A stretch of 64,000 bases of DNA from Amphiura filiformis (Eukaryota; Echinodermata; Ophiuroidea; Amphilepidida; Amphiuridae). The notes under the pieces are model-generated. The model searched no databases and was not told the DNA's origin. It saw nothing but the letters and a program-made list of their open reading frames with translations. The position numbers and the translations under genes were made by a program. This document shows, in pieces, positions 57,601 through 64,000 of the stretch (position 1 is the stretch's first letter; every line of letters begins with the position of its first letter). The stretch spans positions 19,070,946 to 19,134,945 of the forward strand of contig NC_092647.1 of the NCBI RefSeq assembly GCF_039555335.1. The letters run 5' to 3'.

Positions 57601-59665
57601 GTTACAACACGGCTGTGTTCGTGGTCTTAGACCACAGCTAAGTCTAGTTTAAAATTTATTTCCAAAGTTCATTTGCCCAGAGTAGTTCTGAGAGTATTAA
57701 CTTTTTGCAAGCTCTTGTCTGGAGTAAAATAATATTGAAAACCTCAACAATTGTGGTGTAAATGTATGTTAAATGTTAAATCAGATCTGGTAACGGAGGT
57801 AGAAAACTAGTATTAGTAAGGATGTATCCAATATTTTAATTTATTAACATCAAACATGTACCAGTTTACATTCAAAGTGCAATATTCAGGTTACACTATT
57901 CATAAAACTACCATTAAACCTACAAATCCAGGGTTATTTACTCTGGAATCACACAAAAAATGTTGTAAACATCAGGATGTCACCTCCGAAACACTAATTT
58001 TTAGTTCCATGTAACTTTTATAGTTATTATGTTCGCAATGAAAACAGGTTTGGTTCCACTAGAATGTACAAAGGGTGAGTAAGTACTACATTCACATTCA
58101 GTTGAAATGGGGTTCTCTAAAGCAAGGATAACCTGGATAATGTAACTGGTCTGTTTCGGATGTGACAACTTGTTTCGGAAGTGACAGGTGCTAACGGAAA
58201 CTTTAGAATGCCTCGGAAATTTAAGCGATAGGGTACTATTTCATACCGGTCATTTATATGTGATGTAAGTACAAAAGTAAACTTTTAGTGTGTTAAAAAT
58301 AAAACTGTTACTGCCTATATTAATGTTATGATAAAAAATTAGTTATTTCGGATGTGACCAAAAAGTTAACGGAAAAGTTAACACTCAATTTGAAACTTTC
58401 ACAATTTTTTTTAGGTCACAGATGAAATCTTTTTTTACAATGTAGTTGAAGCAGCATTAGTACAGGATACAGTTTAAATTTGTGGGTAACTACAAAATTT
58501 AATCTTGTTTGTAGGGAACAACAGGTTTTCAAATATAGGCATCAATTGCTAACGGAAAATGTCACCTCCGAAACACAGATTTACATCAACGTGTCTTTAG
58601 AAATTAGATGGATAAAAACCGGAAAACCACGCTAGCATTTAAGTTTCGACACTTGCCTCTTACAGCAACTAAACAACAACTATGAATTCAATCCCTATAA
58701 AAAAGTGGAGGCCCTGAAGAAAATGAACATGAAAACAGTTACCCTTCAAGTGGTAAGATAATCACCATGTTATTGGCTCCCAAATCTGAAAGGAGAAAGC
58801 TAGCAAGTTGGTTAATGCTACCTGAGGTAGCCCCTGGTGGAAGTAGTCTCCTTGCAAAAAAACAGCCAAATCAATCATGTTATTAAAAAATTACATACCA
58901 TTAACTGTCAATTTTTAAGTTACATTGATTGTGAACAGAGCCAGATAGCAACACAACGTTGGTCCAACGTCCGCGAACAGTAAATCTGGATAATTTTTTT
59001 TAGTTAAGGCTCAAAAAAATGTAAATTTCCCAGTGCCTGAAGCAAGCTAAATTTCCCACAATTTATAGCGTGTTTTTTACAAAAAAAGACACAATTTCCC
59101 TCCAAACACCAACATTTCTTGGGAATGAGCTTCCCAAATTCCCCACTTTTTCGAGCCATGGATAAAAAAAACAATTCAAAGTTCATGTTACCATATAACG
59201 GAAAACAAAATGTGTACCTCAATATGATTTTTTACCCAAATTGATTTTCGCCAAGGCACTCAAGAATCTGAATAGTTGGGGCCCGAGTTGGGGCGGCTTA
59301 AGAATCTGAATAGTTGTGGGGGGGCTCAAGAATCTGAATAGTGGGGGATTATAATTTTTTTCTTCACTTTTAGCACTACTTTTAGTAAATACTGTTTTGC
59401 CCCATTTTTGGCGACATACAAATGATGCTTACACGAAGCCTTGAAGGCAGTAAGTCCCATCAGCACACGATCATGAACCGATAGCTACATGGGTAACACT
59501 TTGGGTGATTGTGTCATGGCAGACCTTTTAGCTGGGATTCATGCATGATGCATGCGCAGTTTTTTCATTGTGGTATTTTGTGGTATCTATGGGTGTTGGG
59601 GTAAAGAAAACCCTGTCTGTTACATACATGTGGGAATAAAATTATTAAATTCTTTATGTTTTCAG
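57601..59665. other. Intron with repeated TTTCGGAxGTGAC words
   Basis: TTTCGGATGTGAC-like words occur near 58157, 58174 and 58348, and in reverse (GTCACCTCCGAAAC) near 57979 and 58560, together with TAACGGAAA words. No exon seen. Confidence 0.5.
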
Positions 59666-59796
59666 GAAAACCAAATTCTAACCCACACAACGTAGATTAT
59701 ATACCCAATGTTTTCAACTCTACAACACAACAGTGTAGTGGTCCTGAACTGGATGCCATTGAAGGGTTGCTAGGTCTACAGTCAGAAACAGTACCG
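59666..59796 (+). CDS. THAP transposase exon 2
   Basis: Acceptor TTTTCAG, donor GTAAGT. Completes the THAP fold with GKPNSNPHNVDYIPNVF (the HF..G.P......D..P element), then a linker PELDAIEGLLGLQSETVP. Phase 1 in, phase 0 out. Confidence 0.85.
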
Positions 59797-60289
59797 GTAA
59801 GTTAATTGATTAAAAACAAAGATTAATTAATACGTAATTTTACAGCAGTACATGCACATTGTATTAAACCATCTTCATACACTCAGACATGGTACCCCCT
59901 AATAGCCCTCGAATTAAGGATCTGAATTTAAGGGGCACGACAACTTTTTAGGGCAAGTTGATAATTGCCTTGGATTTTTACTGAAAGGGCAAGGCAGCAC
60001 AGCAGTTTGTAATATTTCAAGAGGGCATCATGGCAACTGTTGAAAATTTGAGAAGGGCACCAAAGCAATTTCTCAAAAGTGAAGAAAACACACACAAACA
60101 TAGATCGATGATTTTATAATGAAGGGGCAGGGCTGGGGCTTTTTAAACTAAAATTTTACATACTAATAGTGCCAAATTGATCTACCAAATTGCTTAAATT
60201 AGGTCTTCATTTTGCAAAAGTTTCTTAATTCTCAGGGGGCATTTTAAAATATTATTAAAAAACTGCTCTAGATCTGCCACTGCTCCAAA

Positions 60290-60583
60290 CAGTGGCGTAG
60301 ATTTCTTTTTTGACTCGGGGTGATGAAAAAATGTCTTGAAATATAGTGAATCCAGCACCTTTTAGAGAAAGAATAAGTTTACAGTACAAACAATTTTGCC
60401 ATTTTGAAGCTAAACTGTTGAAATGCAAAAGTGGAATGCGCAAAATTGTGTGCACTTTTGGGGCTAATGAGGTTAATTTGGTCATAAACCCCCATGCAGG
60501 CGTTAACATAGGGGGATGATTGTATGGACCATCCCCCTGGCCAAATATTGGGGAAGATCCCCCCCTCCGGATCTACGCCTATG
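60290..60583. mobile_element. hAT MITE with 8-bp target duplication
   Basis: GCTCCAAA flanks both ends (60282-60289, 60584-60591). Left end CAGTGGCGTAGAT; right end ATCTACGCCTATG, slightly diverged. Same end type as 45423-46030. Confidence 0.87.
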
Positions 60584-60754
60584 GCTCCAAAAACACACAT
60601 ACATGTATTGTTAAAAATAACTTCAAAAATAATATTATAAAAATACCCCTTGGGCAATGTTTTTGACTCCTTCAGAGGAAAAATTCACAATTGAAAGGGT
60701 CAAAAAAATTTGAAAATACCCCTTCAGTAAAATGCTTAAAGAAAACCCTGCATA

Positions 60755-60872
60755 TGGGCATGAAACTTGGTGGGTAAATTCATTACTTAGAGCCAACTTT
60801 TTTGCAGGTCATTTTGTGGTCATCCAAGAGTCAGCTGAGGCATATGGGCATGAAACTTGGTGGGTACAGTCA
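60755..60872. repeat. Short tandem duplication
   Basis: GCATATGGGCATGAAACTTG GTGGGTA occurs at about 60750 and again at 60840. Confidence 0.6.
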
Positions 60873-61241
60873 TCATCAGCTAGATAATCGTGCCCAGCCG
60901 AGAACCGCCAAATTCATATAAAAGACAAAACCTCTTCCAAAAGTAATCGCAAAAGCAGGCGGTCGCGAAAGCAGGCAAGACTCGTGGTTTGAGAACCGCC
61001 TTGTTTGCGAAAGTGGTCCCTGACTCCCTGGTACAAGCTCTCTTATTTTCACCCTTGCTAACCGCTCCCGTTTACTCAATTGTAGCAGGGACATGTGCGA
61101 AGAGCGGGAGACCCGCTATAGTAATCTATAAAATAACTATATTTTTGTTATTTTAGAGAGAATTAATTTTAGTAGCAGTTTTTTAAAAGTAATTACATAT
61201 TTATGAAGTTCATAATTATTTCTTTTCTAATCTAATTGCAG

Positions 61242-62263
61242 GTTACATCATCTAAATCTAGAGAACAGGAATTGGAGGAGGCAAATGAAAGCTTAAACAA
61301 TGAGGTTAGAAGTCTGCGATGTGAACTTAAATCTGCACAAGATAAATTACAGAAAGTTACATTCAATTCAAATGCAATCATGAATAATAATCAACAAACT
61401 AAATTTTATACTGGTCTACCAACATTTCAACTGTTTATATTTATTTTGATTTTATTGCACCGTTTGTGAAAAAATCTCAGACATCTTTGACACTGTTGGA
61501 TGAATTTTTTATTTTTTGGTCAAATTATGCCTTAATCTTGAATTGAATGATATTGCAACTAGGGCAGGGGTGTCCATATCAACTATACATAGAATTTTTT
61601 ATAAGTGGCTGGATATTAGTAGTGTTAAGTTATTATTTTTAATTAAATGGCCTTCACGCCAAGCCCTTAGATCATCCCTACCCAACATTTTTAAAAATCA
61701 TTTTCCCCATGTATCATCAATCATTGACTGCACAGAAATTTTTATTGAACGTCCCACAAATTACAAATCACGAGGCCAGACTTTTTCTAATTACAAAAAA
61801 AATAATACTTTAAAATTTTTGATATCGATAACGCCAAGAGGTTCCATTTCATTTTTGTCAAGGGCATGGGGTGGGAGAACTACTGATCAGCACATTATTC
61901 GAGAAAGTGGATATTTATTTAAGCCGGAGTATGGTGATCAAATATTAGCGGATAGAGGGTTTATTAACAAAGAAGACTTTTCTGTTAGGGATTTGATTTA
62001 CACGCTCCAGCATTTACAAAGGGCGAAAGCAATTGCCAGCAAAGGATCTTGAAGAATCAAGAAGTTTAGCTTCAGTCAGGATAGAAGTGGAGAGACTTAT
62101 TGGTCTGTTGAAATCCAAATACCAAATTTTGAAAGGACCTGTCCCAATTACAATGGTAAAAAGGCCAGATGACAAAAATTATGCTACAATTGATAAGATT
62201 TTGACAGTTTGTGCAGCACTCATTAATGTTATGCCAACTATAGTCAACACAGACAAAGTATAA
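61242..62263 (+). pseudogene. THAP transposase catalytic exon, three frameshifts
   Basis: Acceptor ATTGCAG. Frame 1 reads VTSSKSREQELEEANESLNN through QQTKFYTGLPTFQLF; frame 2 picks up PFVKKSQTSLTLLDEF; frame 3 continues LVKLCLNLELNDIATRAGVS to GYLFKPEYGDQILADRGF; a last shift restores LPAKDLEESRSLASVRIEVE RLIGLLKSKY to a stop at 62263. The family's domains are all present, so decay is recent or partly sequence error. Confidence 0.85.
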
Positions 62264-62287
62264 TGTTATTTGTTGTGTTGCATTGAC

Positions 62288-63490
62288 CTAGTAGTAGGGA
62301 TGTCCACTGTCAACACATTTGCTGCTAGAACAGTTTCCCACTCACTGTGTGTGTGCACTCACCCATGTATTGTCTATGAAAACACAGCTCCATGCACTAT
62401 ACGCTGGCGAAGTTATGTAATTATCGGATTAACTACCATAGCAAAAGGTGAAAACAATTTTTGAATATACCGCGCTACACTGATACGTTCATGCGGTACC
62501 TCTTCATTGAACCATATCATGCTGATTACTTGCACCTGTAAGATTAGTATCTTTGAAAAGACCAGTATTGTATTCAATCTAATGCTGCGCGATATGTTCA
62601 AAATAGTTTTCACCTATTGCTATGCTAATTAATCCGATTAATTACGTAACTTCGCCAGCGTAGAGAGGTTGTGCATGAAATTATTGATTGGCTCCAAAGA
62701 AATGATTTGAACTGATGTCGTAATCATGGCGCAGTGCAGTCCATTCAATCAAATGTTGTCATTAACCTATTTTAGGCCAAAATAAAAAGATTTGCCTCAA
62801 AGCTTGCGCATGAGTTTGTAAAATCACGCAATTTGAAGAAAATGAAATGCATAAAAAAAATTTTTAATTTAATTTTTTATAGTTTTTTCCGGAGGGCAAG
62901 AGTTCTGACCCCCTCCTGTCAGTGGCACCGCCACTGGACTGCCACCATTTCAGATATGCTATCCATCATGGCTTCCATGTTGTAGCAATGCACACACAGT
63001 TTATTGCTCAGTGTAGTAAAGTAACCTTTAAGTTGGAGTTTAATGTTACCAAAGTTATGTCATGATGAAATATAATCATTTTTGAACATACTATGTGCTG
63101 CTCTTAAAAGATTTAAAAAAAATTTAAACTACCACTATTCATTTAATATAATGTACTTTTCAGCTGTGAGCTGTCTTGGCCACATGATGGCTACCAGTAT
63201 TATTTATCAATCCATTCTCAAAATATGACTTAAGTGTCTGGTGGAAAAAATGTTGACTCGATGTTTATATGTTTTAAAGCATATTAAGAAAAATGAAACA
63301 ATTCTGTTACCCTTTTTCAAATGTTTTGTTCTGAAATTTTACTCCTCTATGGAGATATTTTCTGGAATGGAACGTCCGATTAAGATGATTTGAATGGCAA
63401 AATGTTTCTTTCATCAAGTCCCAGCCAATAAGTCAAATCTGAATCACTTTTAAAAGTACTTACAGTTTTAGTGGACATCCCTACTACTAG
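62288..63490. repeat. 21-bp perfect inverted repeat pair, 1.2 kb apart
   Basis: 62288-62308 (CTAGTAGTAGGGATGTCCAC and one more base) is exactly mirrored at 63470-63490. It starts 25 bases after the transposase stop. It may mark a MITE enclosing the smaller element at 62402. Confidence 0.7.
62402..62660. mobile_element. 259-bp foldback MITE, TA flanks
   Basis: CGCTGGCGAAGTTATGTAAT at left is mirrored by ATTACGTAACTTCGCCAGCG at right, bounded by TA on both sides. Arms of about 60 bases continue with AGCAATAGGTGAAAAC-type words. Typical Tc1/mariner-derived MITE. Confidence 0.85.
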
Positions 63491-64000
63491 TATTATGTCA
63501 ATATACAGGTATGGTAATGTAAATTTTTGCTATTGTAAGTTACAAAACAATTTAATGACCTACAATACAATTACATATCCTGAAGACTTTTATTATACTT
63601 TTGTCATACTGATAATTAATGTTTTATTCACAGAGCTTGAGTAGTTGAAATATTTGTTTACACTGTTGCAGAAATACTGTACCTGTTTCATACATGTATG
63701 TAGGGACAATCATACCTATGTATTGGTTATTAGGTTTAACTATTTCATGTGTAGTTTCATAGTCCACAACAATTTCATCTTGATATTGTTCATAATAGTT
63801 TTTCCTTTCAATTCAAATTTTAAAAGCAATTTTCACATGTCTGTTTCGTGCCCTGTACATGTACATTGGCATGAAATTTGTGAATATTAATTACAAGTTG
63901 AGCATATTTGGTATCTTGCATTTCATACCAAATTATAGGACAAAACTCATCACTTTTTAACTTTGTAACCAACATGTGCAGATTGTCCCTAACTGATATG
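62661..64000. other. Gene-free sequence to the window end
   Basis: Includes the 17-base palindrome CAGTGGCACCGCCACTG near 62920. No gene recognised. Confidence 0.4.

Larger units (their letters stand above)
52675..62263 (+). pseudogene. THAP / coiled-coil / HTH / DDE transposase gene (decayed)
   Basis: Exons 52675-52873, 59666-59796 and 61242 to 62263 join in phase. The product starts with a THAP zinc finger (C2CH DNA-binding domain), then a coiled coil (EQELEEANESLNNEVRSLRC), then a short FYTGLPTFQLF block, a helix-turn-helix (LNDIATRAGVSISTIHRIFY) and a DDE_Tnp_4-type nuclease with candidate acidic residues in IIDCTE, ILADRGF and VERLIGLLK. This order is known from ISL2EU/Harbinger-like DNA transposons of marine animals. 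Three frameshifts (near 61450, 61515 and 62010) break the last exon, so no full protein is made. Terminal repeats of the parent element were not identified. Confidence 0.85.

Overview
The window is nuclear DNA of an intron-rich, repeat-rich animal. It most resembles a marine invertebrate deuterostome (echinoderm or hemichordate type), but this is an inference: it rests on long AT-rich introns, U18 snoRNAs inside an RPL4 gene, CR1/L2-like LINEs, dense foldback MITEs and the frequent word TAGGCCTA. No bacterial gene, operon or CRISPR array is visible.

Three protein-coding loci are supported. (1) Ribosomal protein L4 (RPL4) lies on the + strand at 8704-21423. Eight coding exons end in a Lys-rich tail, and exon 1 with the ATG could not be placed. 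Introns 2 to 7 each carry one copy of a C/D-box snoRNA whose guide matches U18 (11 nt antisense to the AAACACGGACC stretch of 28S rRNA). Intron 2 carries a second, different C/D snoRNA with a strong terminal stem. Exon 4 is one base short, giving a frameshift. (2) A secreted fasciclin (FAS1) domain protein lies on the - strand, with exons at 41157-40914, 27668-27430, 25945-25759 and 25057-24848 that join in phase. Its 13 kb first intron holds a 5.9 kb minisatellite of 34-bp units, a LINE and several MITEs. The end of its second FAS1 domain was not found. (3) A decayed THAP / coiled-coil / HTH / DDE transposase gene lies on the + strand at 52675-62263, with introns and three frameshifts. A single orphan exon on the - strand (1482-1381) may belong to a further gene.

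The rest is mainly mobile DNA. TTAA-flanked MITEs with GG(G)-type ends lie at 3585, 27746, 38375, 39700 and 46617, and one end of such an element abuts a U18 copy at 11161. hAT-like elements with 8-bp target duplications lie at 2112, 12464, 20549, 45423 and 60290. TA-flanked elements include a mariner-like one with an internally deleted transposase (15937-17238) and one at 47882-49106 whose empty site survives in a local duplication. There are also large foldback palindromes, a nested hAT-in-TTAA element, a possible Helitron end, and tandem repeats, one of which carries four copies of the hexamer pair GGGTCA-A-AGGTCA.

RPL4 (+) and the FAS1 gene (-) converge. RPL4 doubles as a snoRNA host, so one transcription unit probably supplies both a 60S protein and guide RNAs for 28S methylation.
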